Shown: positions 53,976-62,056, numbered from the stretch's first letter. The stretch is 64,000 bases of DNA from Brevundimonas sp. SH203 (GCF_002157625.1 NZ_BDMM01000005.1:124001-188000), one strand, 5' to 3'. Notes: generated by a model from the sequence alone, not told the origin. Numbers and translations are program-made.

Positions 53976-54476
53976 ATGACCATCAAGACCGTTCTTCTGG
54001 CCAGCGCCGCCGCCTTCATGTTCGCCGCGCCGGCCCTGGCGCAGGAAACGCCCGCCCCCACGGCGCCGGCCCCCGCTGCGGCCGCCTCGTCGCAACAATC
54101 CCTTTCGCTGAATCCCGGCATGACCGTCAGCGGTCCTGACGGCGAACTCGGCAAGCTGGAAGGCGTGCGGAACAACGCCGAAGGCAAGCAGGAACTGACC
54201 GTTCGCGGCGCCGACGGCCAACTGCGCGCTGTGCCGCTCAGCGGCATTCGTCAGGAAAACGGCGGCGTGGTCGTGGCCTACACCAAGGCCGAATATGACG
54301 CCGCCGCCGCCATCGCCGGCGCTCCGCCCGCCCCGGCTCCGGCCGTCGATCCGGCCGCCGCGCCGACGGCTCCCGCCGCAGACCCGATGGCACAGCCGAC
54401 CGATCCTTCGGCGCCCCCGCCGACCACGGCCCCGGACGCCGCAGAGCCGGCCCCGGCGCCGACCGAACCGAACTGA
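53976..54476 (+). CDS. Exported Ala/Pro-rich protein with PRC-barrel-like core
   Basis: 166 residues. Signal peptide MTIKTVLLASAAAFMFAAPALA cleaved before QETP. A folded core (about 45-105) has MTVSGPDGELGKLEGVRNNAE and ELTVRGADGQLRAVPLSGIRQ, resembling a PRC-barrel-type beta domain. The rest is a long Pro/Ala-rich tail. Start ATG 53976 with AGGGGA upstream. Probably periplasmic; function unknown. Followed by a terminator. Confidence 0.82.
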   Translation: MTIKTVLLASAAAFMFAAPALAQETPAPTAPAPAAAASSQQSLSLNPGMTVSGPDGELGKLEGVRNNAEGKQELTVRGADGQLRAVPLSGIRQENGGVVVAYTKAEYDAAAAIAGAPPAPAPAVDPAAAPTAPAADPMAQPTDPSAPPPTTAPDAAEPAPAPTEPN

Positions 54477-54497
54477 TCGGTCGACAGATCCGATAAT

Positions 54498-54535
54498 AAA
54501 AGGGCGGTCGGGATGTCCCGGCCGCCCCTTTTCTT
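54498..54535 (+). terminator. Intrinsic terminator after the exported Ala/Pro-rich protein
   Basis: AAAAGGGCGG and CCGCCCCTTTT form an imperfect GC stem with the inner GGGA/TCCC pair, followed by TTTTC. It ends 60 bases past the stop codon. Confidence 0.8.
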
Positions 54536-54572
54536 GTCCGCGATCGACGCGGCGCATGCCTTTCCAGACAGC

Positions 54573-54604
54573 AAAAAGGGCGGCTCACGCGAGCCGCCCT
54601 TTCT
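54573..54604 (-). terminator. Intrinsic terminator of the GlsB-like gene
   Basis: AAAGGGCGGCTC and GAGCCGCCCTTT form a perfect 12-bp stem around the loop ACGC, with an A-run on the left that becomes a U-run in the leftward transcript. Confidence 0.85.
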
Positions 54605-54620
54605 GTCGAAACCGCTGCGA

Positions 54621-54875
54621 TCAGGCGCGACGCTTGACCAGTCCCAACAGGAACAGCAGCAGGCAGGCGCCCAGGAACGCCACGATCAGCGTCACAAAGT
54701 TGAAGCCGCCGACCGGCGTGCCGAACACGTTTGCGGAGATGAAGCCGCCGATCAGGGCGCCGATGACGCCGACGATCAGATTCGTCAGCAGGCCGTGATT
54801 GCGACCCATGACCTTTTCCGCCAGCCAACCGGCGACGATGCCGATGACGAGCCAACCGATGATTCCCAAGCCCAT
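54621..54875 (-). CDS. GlsB/YeaQ/YmgE family stress membrane protein
   Basis: 84-residue small membrane protein with three hydrophobic segments. GIIGWLVIGIVAGWLAEKVM and VGVIGALIGGFISANVFG are the family hallmarks ('transglycosylase-associated' YeaQ/YmgE). The C terminus is basic (LVKRRA). Members are induced in stress and stationary phase; mechanism unknown. Single gene with its own terminator. Confidence 0.93.
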   Translation of the reverse strand: MGLGIIGWLVIGIVAGWLAEKVMGRNHGLLTNLIVGVIGALIGGFISANVFGTPVGGFNFVTLIVAFLGACLLLFLLGLVKRRA

Positions 54876-55050
54876 GCTGTGTTCCTTCCTATAAAAGCCA
54901 AGCTGCCGCTTTAAATGCGCCCCAATCGATCCGGTTGCGCCGCCCCCGTCGCGAAAGACATTTCCCCTGCGGCGCGAACCGGCACGCGGATTGCCGCCAG
55001 CGGCGCGTGTCGTCCCGCTTCGGGACAGACCTCGCGACGAGGATCACGTC

Positions 55051-55428
55051 ATGGCCGACGATATCGACCTGCATCTGGGCCGCCGCCTGCGTCGGCGCCG
55101 GCGCCTGCTGGGCCTGACCCAGCAGCAGCTGGCCGTTCAGGTCGGCATCCGGTTCCAGCAGATCCAGAAGTACGAGTGCGGCGCCAACCGCATCTCGGCC
55201 GCGCGCCTGTGGCAGCTGGCCGAGGCGCTGGAGACGCCCGTGGCCTATTTCTACGACGGTCTGGCCGAGGCCCTGGACAAGGACGCCGCCCCGATCAAGG
55301 GCGGCGAGGTCTTCTCGCGCAAGGAGACGCTGGACCTGATCCAGGCCTATTATCAGCTGGACGAACGGCCGCGCCGCCGCCTGCTGGACCTGGCCAAGTC
55401 GCTGCACGCCGACGGCGCGCCCGCCTAA
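55051..55428 (+). CDS. XRE family transcriptional regulator
   Basis: 125 residues. The Cro/C1 HTH covers about 8-65 (LHLGRRLRRRRRLLGLTQQQL, VGIRFQQIQKYECGANRISAARLWQLAEAL). A helical tail (ETLDLIQAYYQLDERPRRRLLDLA) follows, as in many alphaproteobacterial XRE regulators. Start ATG 55051 with GAGGATC upstream; the frame continues to 54991 but without such a signal. 48 bases precede hisN, which may be its target or simply neighbour. Confidence 0.92.
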   Translation: MADDIDLHLGRRLRRRRRLLGLTQQQLAVQVGIRFQQIQKYECGANRISAARLWQLAEALETPVAYFYDGLAEALDKDAAPIKGGEVFSRKETLDLIQAYYQLDERPRRRLLDLAKSLHADGAPA

Positions 55429-55475
55429 CGCAGACAGGGGCGCCCAAGCCGGCGAAAGCGGGCTAAGGGTGCCGC

Positions 55476-56261
55476 ATGACCGAATACGAAGCCTTCGCCA
55501 TCGAACTGGCGCGCGAAGCCGCGCGCGTCACCCTGCCCTTCTTCCGCTCGGACATCGGGCATGAGGACAAGGGCGGCGCGGCCGGCTTCGACCCCGTCAC
55601 CGAGGCCGACAAACAGGCCGAGGCCGCCATCCGACGCCTGATCGCCGCCCGCTATCCCGACCACGGCGTCATCGGCGAGGAATACGGTCAGGACCGGCCC
55701 GACGCCGAACACGTCTGGGTGCTGGACCCCATCGACGGCACGCGCGCCTTCATCTCGGGCCTGCCGCTGTGGACCACCCTGATCGCCCTGCGCCAGGCGG
55801 GACGGCCCACGGTCGGCGTCATCGCCCAGCCCTATCTGGACGAAATCTTCGTCGGCGGCTCGTCCGGCGCGCGGCTGCTGCGGGGCGACGCCGAGACGCC
55901 GCTGGCCGTCAGGACGTGCGAGACGCTGGCCGACGCCGTCATCTCCACCACCGATCCCGACATCTTCGACGACGCCGAGCGCGACGCCTGGACCCAGGTG
56001 CGCGCGACCGCCCGCCTGGCCCGGCTGGGCTGCGACGCCTATGCCTATGCGATGGTGGCGGCGGGCAAGATGGACCTGGTGGCCGAGACCAGCCTGAAGC
56101 CCTGGGACTGGTCCGCCCTGGTCCCCGTGATCGAGGCCGCCGGCGGCAAGGTCGTCAACTGGCGCGGCGCCGCGCCGGACGCTGACGGCCAGATCCTGGC
56201 CGTCGGCGACCCCCGCCTGATCGACCAGGCCCTGGTGACGCTGAAACGGGCGGCAATCTGA
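55476..56261 (+). CDS. hisN: Histidinol-phosphatase / inositol monophosphatase family
   Basis: 261-residue Mg-dependent phosphatase of the IMPase superfamily. Metal-site motifs are GEEYGQD, WVLDPIDGTRAFISGLP and LKPWDWSALVPVIEAAGGKV. The WDWSA form and the GTRAFISGLPLW sequence match the HisN type (histidinol-phosphatase) rather than CysQ or SuhB. It starts 48 bases after the XRE gene. It would complete the histidine pathway where no HAD/PHP-type enzyme is present; the rest of the his operon is not in this window. Confidence 0.9.
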   Translation: MTEYEAFAIELAREAARVTLPFFRSDIGHEDKGGAAGFDPVTEADKQAEAAIRRLIAARYPDHGVIGEEYGQDRPDAEHVWVLDPIDGTRAFISGLPLWTTLIALRQAGRPTVGVIAQPYLDEIFVGGSSGARLLRGDAETPLAVRTCETLADAVISTTDPDIFDDAERDAWTQVRATARLARLGCDAYAYAMVAAGKMDLVAETSLKPWDWSALVPVIEAAGGKVVNWRGAAPDADGQILAVGDPRLIDQALVTLKRAAI

Positions 56262-56278
56262 AAAAGGGCAGCGCGCGG

Positions 56279-56548
56279 TTAGTTGACGAACAGATCAATC
56301 GTGAACGAAACGACGGCGACGACGAGCGCGATACGCGCTGTAACGACGAAAAACCACGCGAATCTAGATCCAACTTCCGATCGCTTTACGGTGAAAAAAC
56401 GCGCTGTCTGAGCTGGCGTCCACCACCGATCAAGCGCTGTGTCGCCCTTCCAGACAGGACACAGCACCGTCGCAATGATCCCGCTGAAAATATTTACGAA
56501 CACCGCAACGATGGTCACAGCCAAGAAGGGGAAGTCGGCAATGATCAT
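56279..56548 (-). CDS. Small two-segment membrane protein
   Basis: 89 residues. Hydrophobic segments near 8-30 (LAVTIVAVFVNIFSGIIATVL) and 65-86 (WFFVVTARIALVVAVVSFTI), with a short charged loop between. No family recognised. Base composition is lower in GC than the neighbours. It lies just after hisN, convergent with it, and upstream of the alpha/beta hydrolase in the same direction. Confidence 0.68.
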   Translation of the reverse strand: MIIADFPFLAVTIVAVFVNIFSGIIATVLCPVWKGDTALDRWWTPAQTARFFTVKRSEVGSRFAWFFVVTARIALVVAVVSFTIDLFVN

Positions 56549-56573
56549 CGAACTACGCTTGGTCTCCTGACTT

Positions 56574-57623
56574 TCAGACGACTGGCGAAGCTTCGGCCGT
56601 CACGTCCACGGTCCGCGCCGACGGATCGCTGACAGCATCCGCCGTCGGGGCGACCAGGTCGGCCATCGCGTCGAACTCGTTCAGGAAGACCGCGCGCATA
56701 TCGTCGGCCTCCATGATGACCTCGTGCTTGGCGCCCGCGACCTCGACATAGCGGCCGCGCGGGATGCGTCTGGCGGCCCAGCGGGTGGTCTGTTTCCACA
56801 CCACGTCGTCGGCGTCGGCCTGGACGATGGCGACCGGGACGCGCACCGCCTTCAGCGCCTTGGGTTTCAGCGCCCGCTCGCCGGCGTCCAGCGCGAAGGC
56901 CAGCCAGCCATAGGTCGGGCCGCCGATGGCCAGGTGCGGGCAGGCGAACAGCTGCTGGCGCCACATCTCGTAACGGCTGGCGTCCGAGGTCAGGGCGTCC
57001 TCGGCGAAGTTGTGGTCGAACGGATCGTCCGGGTCGCCCAAAATATAGTCGCCCGCCTGGCCGTGACGGATGTTCCAGCGCACCACCAGCTTGACCGACC
57101 ACATCGACCGCTTGCCGGTCTTGATCCGCAGCATGGGGCTGGACAGGACCGCGCCCGCGAACCGCGCCTCGCCGCCCTCCAGCGTCAGCAGGTTCAGGCA
57201 GGCGCCCATCGAATGGCCCACCATGATCCACGGCTTGGGGCACTGGGACTCATAGGTGTTCAGCAGGCGGTTGTAGTCGTCCAGAAACTCTTCCACCGCG
57301 CGGGCGTGGCCCTTCAGCCGGTCGGGCAGCAGGCGGGCGGACAGGCCTTGTCCCCGCCAGTCGTGGGTCAGGACGCACCAGCCCCGCGCCAGGAAGTTGC
57401 CGATGATCTCATAGTATTTCTCGATCGGCTCGGTACGGCCGGGGCTAAGGACCACCGTGCCGCGCAGCTTGTCCGCGCTGAGGTGCGCGGGCGTCCACAG
57501 GCCGGCGCGCAAGCGCATCCCGCCCGCCCCGCGAAACCAGTCTCCCTTGCCGCCAGGGGGCGGATAGGCGCCGGGCACCCCCATCAGGGGGGCGTTGGCG
57601 GCGAAGGCTTGGGCGCGGTTCAC
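56574..57623 (-). CDS. Alpha/beta hydrolase (lysophospholipase-like)
   Basis: 349 residues from a GTG at 57623 that overlaps the stop of the upstream methyltransferase-like gene (GTGA). Nucleophile Ser in VGHSMGACLNLL; oxyanion and lid region around LTHDWRGQGLSARLL; catalytic Asp in IVQADADDVVWK and His in VAGAKHEVIMEADD. The PGRTEPIEKYYEIIGNFLARG opening is typical of PldB-like lysophospholipases. It is read together with the exported methyltransferase-like gene upstream. Confidence 0.9.
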   Translation of the reverse strand: MNRAQAFAANAPLMGVPGAYPPPGGKGDWFRGAGGMRLRAGLWTPAHLSADKLRGTVVLSPGRTEPIEKYYEIIGNFLARGWCVLTHDWRGQGLSARLLPDRLKGHARAVEEFLDDYNRLLNTYESQCPKPWIMVGHSMGACLNLLTLEGGEARFAGAVLSSPMLRIKTGKRSMWSVKLVVRWNIRHGQAGDYILGDPDDPFDHNFAEDALTSDASRYEMWRQQLFACPHLAIGGPTYGWLAFALDAGERALKPKALKAVRVPVAIVQADADDVVWKQTTRWAARRIPRGRYVEVAGAKHEVIMEADDMRAVFLNEFDAMADLVAPTADAVSDPSARTVDVTAEASPVV

Positions 57624-58546
57624 TCGGGCTTCCTGAACTTCAAGGTCATGCGATCGCTCTCGCCGATCGCCTCGTATTTGGCGCGGTCGAAGGTCGGATC
57701 GGCCGGTTGCCCGCGCGGCGCGGTCAGGCGGGTCGGCGCCAGGGTGTCGACCCCGAACGGATGATCCTTGGTGTCCTTCGGATTGGCGTTGATCTCGTAC
57801 GCCTCGACGAAGACGAAGCCCGCCTCGGCGGCCAGCTGGCGCACGAAGGCTTCCTGGACATAGCCGTTGGCCGCGACCGGGTCCTGATCCTGGGCGGGCG
57901 CCAGCCGATGCTGCTCGATCCCCAGGACGCCGCCGGGACGCAGCGCGGCGAAGGCGTCGGCGAAGGCCTTTTCGGCGATCCCCGCCGCCATCCAGCCATG
58001 CAGGGTCCGCATGAACAGGCACAGGTCCGCCGTGCCCAGCGTCGTCACCGGCCCCGACGCAGCGCCGAACACGCTGAACTGCGGCTCGCCATACAGTTTC
58101 CTGTCGCTGGAGAAACGGGTGCGGAAGGCGGCGTTCAGCACGGCCTGGGCCGGATCGGCCGTCGGCCCCTCGGGGAACAGGGCCGCCACATAGGTTCCGC
58201 CTCCCTTGGTCAGATAGGGGGCCAGGATTTCGGTGTACCAGCCGCTTCCCGGCCAGAACTCGACCACCGCCATCTTGGGCTGAAGGCCGTAGAAGCGCAG
58301 CGTCTCCATCGGATGGCGGAAGGTGTCGCGCGCCCGGTCCTCGGCCGAACGCCACGGCCCCTGGACCGCCCATTCCAGCGACCCTTCCGGCGGGCCGGAA
58401 GGGGCCGGCGGAGCGTTCGGCGCGGCGGGCGTCCTGGGCTCGTCCTTGCGGCCGCAGCCGGCTATGCCGGTCAGCGTCAGAGCCGTCGCGCCGCTCAGCA
58501 GGAACCGGCGCGACAATCCGCGCCCCTTCGCCTGACTTTCCGCCAT
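57620..58546 (-). CDS. Exported class I methyltransferase-like lipoprotein
   Basis: 308 residues of the COG4798 'predicted methyltransferase' type. A Tat-like signal (SRRFLLSGATALTLTGIAGC, twin Arg at 13-14) ends in a lipobox with Cys31, so the protein should be lipidated outside the cytoplasm. The Rossmann part has VVEFWPGSGWYTEILAPYL (motif I) and an acidic motif later. The C-terminal DHPFGVDTL...GESDRMTLKFRKPE is shared with the paralogue at 58637. How a SAM-fold enzyme would work outside the cytoplasm is unclear. Confidence 0.85.
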   Translation of the reverse strand: MAESQAKGRGLSRRFLLSGATALTLTGIAGCGRKDEPRTPAAPNAPPAPSGPPEGSLEWAVQGPWRSAEDRARDTFRHPMETLRFYGLQPKMAVVEFWPGSGWYTEILAPYLTKGGGTYVAALFPEGPTADPAQAVLNAAFRTRFSSDRKLYGEPQFSVFGAASGPVTTLGTADLCLFMRTLHGWMAAGIAEKAFADAFAALRPGGVLGIEQHRLAPAQDQDPVAANGYVQEAFVRQLAAEAGFVFVEAYEINANPKDTKDHPFGVDTLAPTRLTAPRGQPADPTFDRAKYEAIGESDRMTLKFRKPE

Positions 58547-58636
58547 TCCATACTCCCGCGAGGGTGCGGCCCCGCGCCCGACACACCCGACGAACCGGGC
58601 TTAGTCGGGTTCGCGGGCCGGGTCAAAACGGAACGG

Positions 58637-59464
58637 CTATTCCGGCTTTCTGAACCGCAGGGTCATCCGGTCGCTCTCGCCCACGGCGTCGAAGGCGGCC
58701 CGTTCCTCGGGCGTCAGAGTCCGGCCCGACGGGTCGTTTCGCGCCGCCGACTGGCGGATCGGCGGCAGGGTCCAGACGCCGAACGGATGGTCGTGATCGT
58801 CCCTGGGGTTGGCGTTCAGCTCGCTGCGCGCCTCCAGCACGAAACCGGCGTTGCGCGCCTCGTGGATCACATAGCTTTCGGGCACATAGCCGGTGGAGGC
58901 GACGTCGGCGACGTTCAGCCCCTCGGCGCTGCGGTGCTGTTCGACGGCCAGGACGCCGCCGGGCTTCAGCGCCTTGAAGAAGGCCTGCAGATAGGGCTGG
59001 GTCCGGCCGTCGCGCGCCCAGTTGTGGAAGGCCCGCGCCACCACGATCAGGTCCGCCTGACCGTCGGCCACGCCCATGCTTTCCAGCGGCTTGTTGACCG
59101 GGACATAGCGCCCGCCGGTCGCGGCCGCATAGGGTTCCAGAATGTGACGCCACCAGCTGGCGCCGCCCGGCTCGATCTCCACCACCGTCATACGGGGCGT
59201 CAGACCCCAGAAGGTCAGGGCCTCGTAAGGGTGGCGATAGACGTCGCGCGCCCGGTCGGCGGCGGGCCGGGTCTCGGCGGCGATCGCGGCCTGAAGGGCC
59301 GTATCCTCGGCGAAGACCGGCATGGCGCTGGACAGGGCCGAGCGCGGCGGCGTCCACGCCCCTTCGGTCTGGGCCGCCGGGCGCGCGGTCTGGGGCGTAG
59401 TCTGGGCCATCGCCGGCGCGGCGGCCGCCGCGAGGACGAGAAGGCTGAGGGCGGCGAGACGCAT
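58637..59464 (-). CDS. Second exported methyltransferase-like protein
   Basis: 275 residues from ATG 59464. Signal peptide RLAALSLLVLAAAAAPAMA-Q, no lipobox, so probably soluble and periplasmic. It is a paralogue of the neighbouring lipoprotein: same order of segments and the same C-terminal ending (DHPFGVWTLPPIRQS, GESDRMTLRFRKPE). The SAM-binding glycine loop is degenerate, VVEIEPGGASWWRHILEPYA. It starts the leftward group of two methyltransferase-like genes and a hydrolase. Confidence 0.85.
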   Translation of the reverse strand: MRLAALSLLVLAAAAAPAMAQTTPQTARPAAQTEGAWTPPRSALSSAMPVFAEDTALQAAIAAETRPAADRARDVYRHPYEALTFWGLTPRMTVVEIEPGGASWWRHILEPYAAATGGRYVPVNKPLESMGVADGQADLIVVARAFHNWARDGRTQPYLQAFFKALKPGGVLAVEQHRSAEGLNVADVASTGYVPESYVIHEARNAGFVLEARSELNANPRDDHDHPFGVWTLPPIRQSAARNDPSGRTLTPEERAAFDAVGESDRMTLRFRKPE

Positions 59465-59572
59465 GAGGGGACGATCCTGCTCTGACGGGCCTTTCTCCAT
59501 AGGCCGCCCGGCCTCCGACGCAAAGAACGATGGTGCGACCTCGACGATCCGTCGCAGTCGGCGACGGCGCCC

Positions 59573-59600
59573 CTTGACGCCGCATTCGCGGTTCCCATCT
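59573..59600 (+). promoter_or_regulatory. Candidate RpoH promoter of the Hsp20 gene
   Basis: CTTGACG (59573-59579) and CCCATCT (59594-59600) are separated by 14 bases. This is a close match to the heat-shock sigma pattern CTTGAAA-N11/16-CCCCATnT. Transcription would start near 59606, leaving a leader of about 125 nt before the Hsp20 ATG. Confidence 0.65.
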
Positions 59601-59605
59601 GATCG

Positions 59606-59730
59606 TTCGAGAGCGCCGGTTTCGGGTTCTCCAGACTGACGGCGCCGATCTCGGGTCGTCGGGCTGCATCCCTACCGTCCGGGCCAAGCCGCCGGGCGGC
59701 TCAACCTTGCTGATCCTCAGGAGGATGCTG
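59606..59730 (+). promoter_or_regulatory. Structured Hsp20 leader, candidate RNA thermometer
   Basis: The last hairpin pairs ATCCT (59713-59717) with AGGAT (59722-59726) and so covers part of the AGGAGG Shine-Dalgarno (59719-59724). An upstream GCATCC (59666-59671) could also pair with GGATGC (59723-59728). A 6-bp GC stem lies between (AGCCGC/GCGGCT, 59687-59701). A CTTGCT tract precedes the last hairpin, as in ROSE-type thermometers of alphaproteobacterial hsp genes. No fold was computed. Confidence 0.45.
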
Positions 59731-60195
59731 ATGCGTACCTATGATTTCTCGCCGCTGTACCGTTCCGCCGTCGGTTTCGACCGTCTGGCCAATCTCTTGG
59801 AAAGCGCCTCGCGCACCAGTTCGGAAGGCGGCTATCCCCCCTACAACATCGAGACGACGGGCGAGAACGCCTATCGCATCGAGATCGCCGTGGCGGGCTT
59901 CACCACCGACGAACTGAACATCGAGGTGAAGGAAAACCTGCTGACCGTGACCGGCCGCAAGACCGCCAACGACGACGCGGCCCCGCAGAAGACCTATCTG
60001 CATCGCGGCCTGGCCGAACGCGATTTCGAGCGCCGATTCCAGCTGGCGGACTATGTCGTCGTGACCGACGCCAACCTGGTCAACGGCCTGCTGTCGATCG
60101 CGCTGAAGCGTGAACTGCCCGAGGCGCTGAAGCCCCGCCGCATCGAGATCGGCGCCGGCCAGCCCCTGATCGAGGGCAAGGCGGAAGCGGCGTAA
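59731..60195 (+). CDS. Small heat-shock protein, Hsp20/IbpA type
   Basis: 154-residue alpha-crystallin-type chaperone of the IbpA family. The N-terminal [20 protein letters not shown] is typical. The crystallin domain covers about 45-130: [53 protein letters not shown] and [13 protein letters not shown] short C-terminal tail follows. Start ATG 59731, with AGGAGG ending six bases upstream. Heat induction is expected from the promoter and leader. Confidence 0.95.
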   Translation: MRTYDFSPLYRSAVGFDRLANLLESASRTSSEGGYPPYNIETTGENAYRIEIAVAGFTTDELNIEVKENLLTVTGRKTANDDAAPQKTYLHRGLAERDFERRFQLADYVVVTDANLVNGLLSIALKRELPEALKPRRIEIGAGQPLIEGKAEAA

Positions 60196-60218
60196 GTCCT
60201 TCCGGCTGACAGACCTGG

Positions 60219-60247
60219 AAAGGGCGGCGTCCGCGCCGCCCTTTTTT
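60219..60247 (+). terminator. Intrinsic terminator of the Hsp20 gene
   Basis: AAAGGGCGGCG (60219-60229) and CGCCGCCCTTT (60234-60244) form a perfect 11-bp stem with loop TCCG, followed by a six-T run (60242-60247). The T-run reaches the stop codon of the convergent rppH gene. Confidence 0.9.
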
Positions 60248-60722
60248 ATTGGGCCAGATGGGCGAAGGCGGCCACGACCTGCTCATAGGCCGGGCGCTTG
60301 AACGGCACGATCAGGTCGCAGGCTTCGGACAGATCGCCCCAGCGCCAGGCGTCGAACTCCACCTCCTTGTCGGCCGTCAGGTCGATCTCGGCTTCGTCGC
60401 CGGTGAAGCGGAAGGCGAACCACTGCTGCTTCTGGCCCTTGAAGCCGCGCCAGGCCTTGGCGTTGTTCATCGCCTCGGGCGGAAAGTCGTAGCGAATCCA
60501 GTCCGGCGTCCGGGCCAGAAGCTCGACCGAGGTCACGCCCGTCTCCTCGTGCAGCTCGCGCCGCGCCGCCGCCTCCAGATCCTCGCCCGCGTCCACGCCG
60601 CCTTGCGGAAACTGCCAGTTATGGGGGCCGGGCGTGGCGTGCCGCCGCCCATACCAGACGCGGCCCTCGCGGTTGAACAGCACGACGCCGACGTTGGGGC
60701 GGTAGAGGGTGAGGTCGGTCAT
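60246..60722 (-). CDS. rppH: RNA pyrophosphohydrolase
   Basis: 158-residue Nudix enzyme that removes pyrophosphate from 5' ends of mRNA and starts decay. The Nudix box is GGVDAGEDLEAAARRELHEETGV. The opening YRPNVGVVLFNREGRVWYGRR and WQFPQGGVD are RppH signatures. Start ATG 60722; the open frame upstream runs into repeated sequence and is not family-like. It is downstream of the deacetylase gene in transcription order. Confidence 0.95.
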   Translation of the reverse strand: MTDLTLYRPNVGVVLFNREGRVWYGRRHATPGPHNWQFPQGGVDAGEDLEAAARRELHEETGVTSVELLARTPDWIRYDFPPEAMNNAKAWRGFKGQKQQWFAFRFTGDEAEIDLTADKEVEFDAWRWGDLSEACDLIVPFKRPAYEQVVAAFAHLAQ

Positions 60723-60724
60723 CG

Positions 60725-60860
60725 CGTGGCGCGTGGCGAGTGGCGAGTGGCGAGACCGCGCGCCCCAAACCCGTTTGGCCATTCGGCGTGACGCCGCGTG
60801 GAATGATCGACGGCGCGGCCTAAGCCGCCGCTCGCCACTCGCCACTCGCCACTCGTCACG
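60725..60860. repeat. Inverted repeat built from tandem 7-mers (family D)
   Basis: Left part, 60725-60754: tandem copies of GTGGCGA in a row. Right part, about 60829-60860: the inverse CTCGCCA copies. The arms could form a long stem with a 75-base loop. It fills the rppH-deacetylase gap. Short tandem repeats of this kind can arise by slippage; I see no coding content. Confidence 0.8.
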
Positions 60861-60862
60861 TC

Positions 60863-62056
60863 TTAACGCCCCGGCCGCATCGACATGGACGAGGCGGGCG
60901 CCAGCTGCAGGCCGCGCTGGTCCAGACCGGCGGTCCAGCGGGCGGCGGCCTCGACCGTCACCGGATAGCTGAAGCCAGTCCCCAGGGCCGAGCCCCGCAG
61001 CTTGGCCTGGGCCTCCAGACCGTTCAGGGCGGCGATGATGGCGGCGGGCGACTGGGTGCGGTCGATGACGCGGTCGGCGCTGGCGCGCGACCAGGCGCCC
61101 GGCCGGCGCTGGAACGACCCGTCGTCCAGGAAGGCGACGCCCTTCTGGCGCAGCACGGTCAGGAAGGCGTTCATGCCCGCGTCCGAGGCGGCGAAACGGT
61201 CGCCCAGATAGTTTGTCACGCCGAAATAGCCGGTCGCGCGGCCCAGCAGCCAGTCCATCTTGGCCGCAACGTCGTCGGCGCCGCCGTCGGCCAGCAGCGT
61301 ATAGGGGCCGGGATCGTTGTCGGGATAGCCGGTCGGCTCCATCGGCATTTCCAGCATCACCTCGTGACCCTGCGCCCGCGCCTGGTCGATCCACGACTGC
61401 AGGTTCTCGGCATAGGGCACGAAGCTCAGCGTCACCTCGGGCGGCAGGCGTTCGATGGCGGCGCGGGTCGTCACCGCGTTCAATCCCAGCCCACCCACGA
61501 TCAGGGCCACGCGCGGCTTGCCGTTCGGGCGGAACGGGCGGGCGTAGGCCTGGGCCGGCACGCGGCCGTCCGGCGCGATCATCGGCAGGGGGCCATTGTG
61601 TCCGGGTTGCGACAGGCCCGCGATCGGCGCCCTGGCCAAGGGCGAGGCCGCATGGACCGGCGCCGTATAGGCCGCCGGCGCGGCCCCCGACACGCTGCCG
61701 CCGTCCGGCAGGGTGATGACCGCCTCGCCGTTCGCCGCCGGATCGCCGCCGCCCGCCAGATTCTGATACAGGCCCATCGCCCCCATGGAGAAGGCCTCGA
61801 ACCCGCTCGGCGCGGGCGCGGGGGCCGCCGGCTTGTCGCGCTGCAGCGCCACATGGGCCGAGGGCGCGCCCGCGTTGGGGTCGCCCAGCACCGTCAGGAA
61901 CAGCGCGCCGGCGCCCAGCAGCAACAGGCCCGCCAAACCCGCCGCGACCGGCGGCTTCTTCAGCGCCTCGACCACGGGCTTGAACCCCGCACCGTCCCTG
62001 ACGCGCGGAGCGGCTCCGGCGGCGGCGGCGAGGGCGGACTGACGTTTGGCGAACAT
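60863..62056 (-). CDS. Divergent polysaccharide deacetylase family protein (YibQ/DUF610)
   Basis: 397 residues. One N-terminal membrane segment (PPVAAGLAGLLLLGAGALFLTVL, about 36-58) anchors a periplasmic domain. A low-complexity Ala/Pro stretch precedes the catalytic-like domain (about 180-390): RVALIVGGLGLNAVTTRAAIERLP, VTLSFVPYAENLQSWIDQARAQGHEVMLEMPMEP. These match the YibQ-type deacetylase fold. Start ATG 62056, or GTG 62062. The gene usually lies near envC and ctpA and upstream of rppH, as it does here for rppH. Function in the envelope is probable but not defined. Confidence 0.9.
   Translation of the reverse strand: MFAKRQSALAAAAGAAPRVRDGAGFKPVVEALKKPPVAAGLAGLLLLGAGALFLTVLGDPNAGAPSAHVALQRDKPAAPAPAPSGFEAFSMGAMGLYQNLAGGGDPAANGEAVITLPDGGSVSGAAPAAYTAPVHAASPLARAPIAGLSQPGHNGPLPMIAPDGRVPAQAYARPFRPNGKPRVALIVGGLGLNAVTTRAAIERLPPEVTLSFVPYAENLQSWIDQARAQGHEVMLEMPMEPTGYPDNDPGPYTLLADGGADDVAAKMDWLLGRATGYFGVTNYLGDRFAASDAGMNAFLTVLRQKGVAFLDDGSFQRRPGAWSRASADRVIDRTQSPAAIIAALNGLEAQAKLRGSALGTGFSYPVTVEAAARWTAGLDQRGLQLAPASSMSMRPGR

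Noticed and set aside
59465-59572. Possible further gene between the second methyltransferase-like gene and the Hsp20 promoter
   Set aside because: Only short Arg-rich frames, no ribosome-binding site and no domain; the stretch is best explained as promoter region.
60725-60860. Possible CRISPR-like array
   Set aside because: The units are 7-bp tandem copies with no spacers, arranged in opposed orientation; there are no cas genes in the window.
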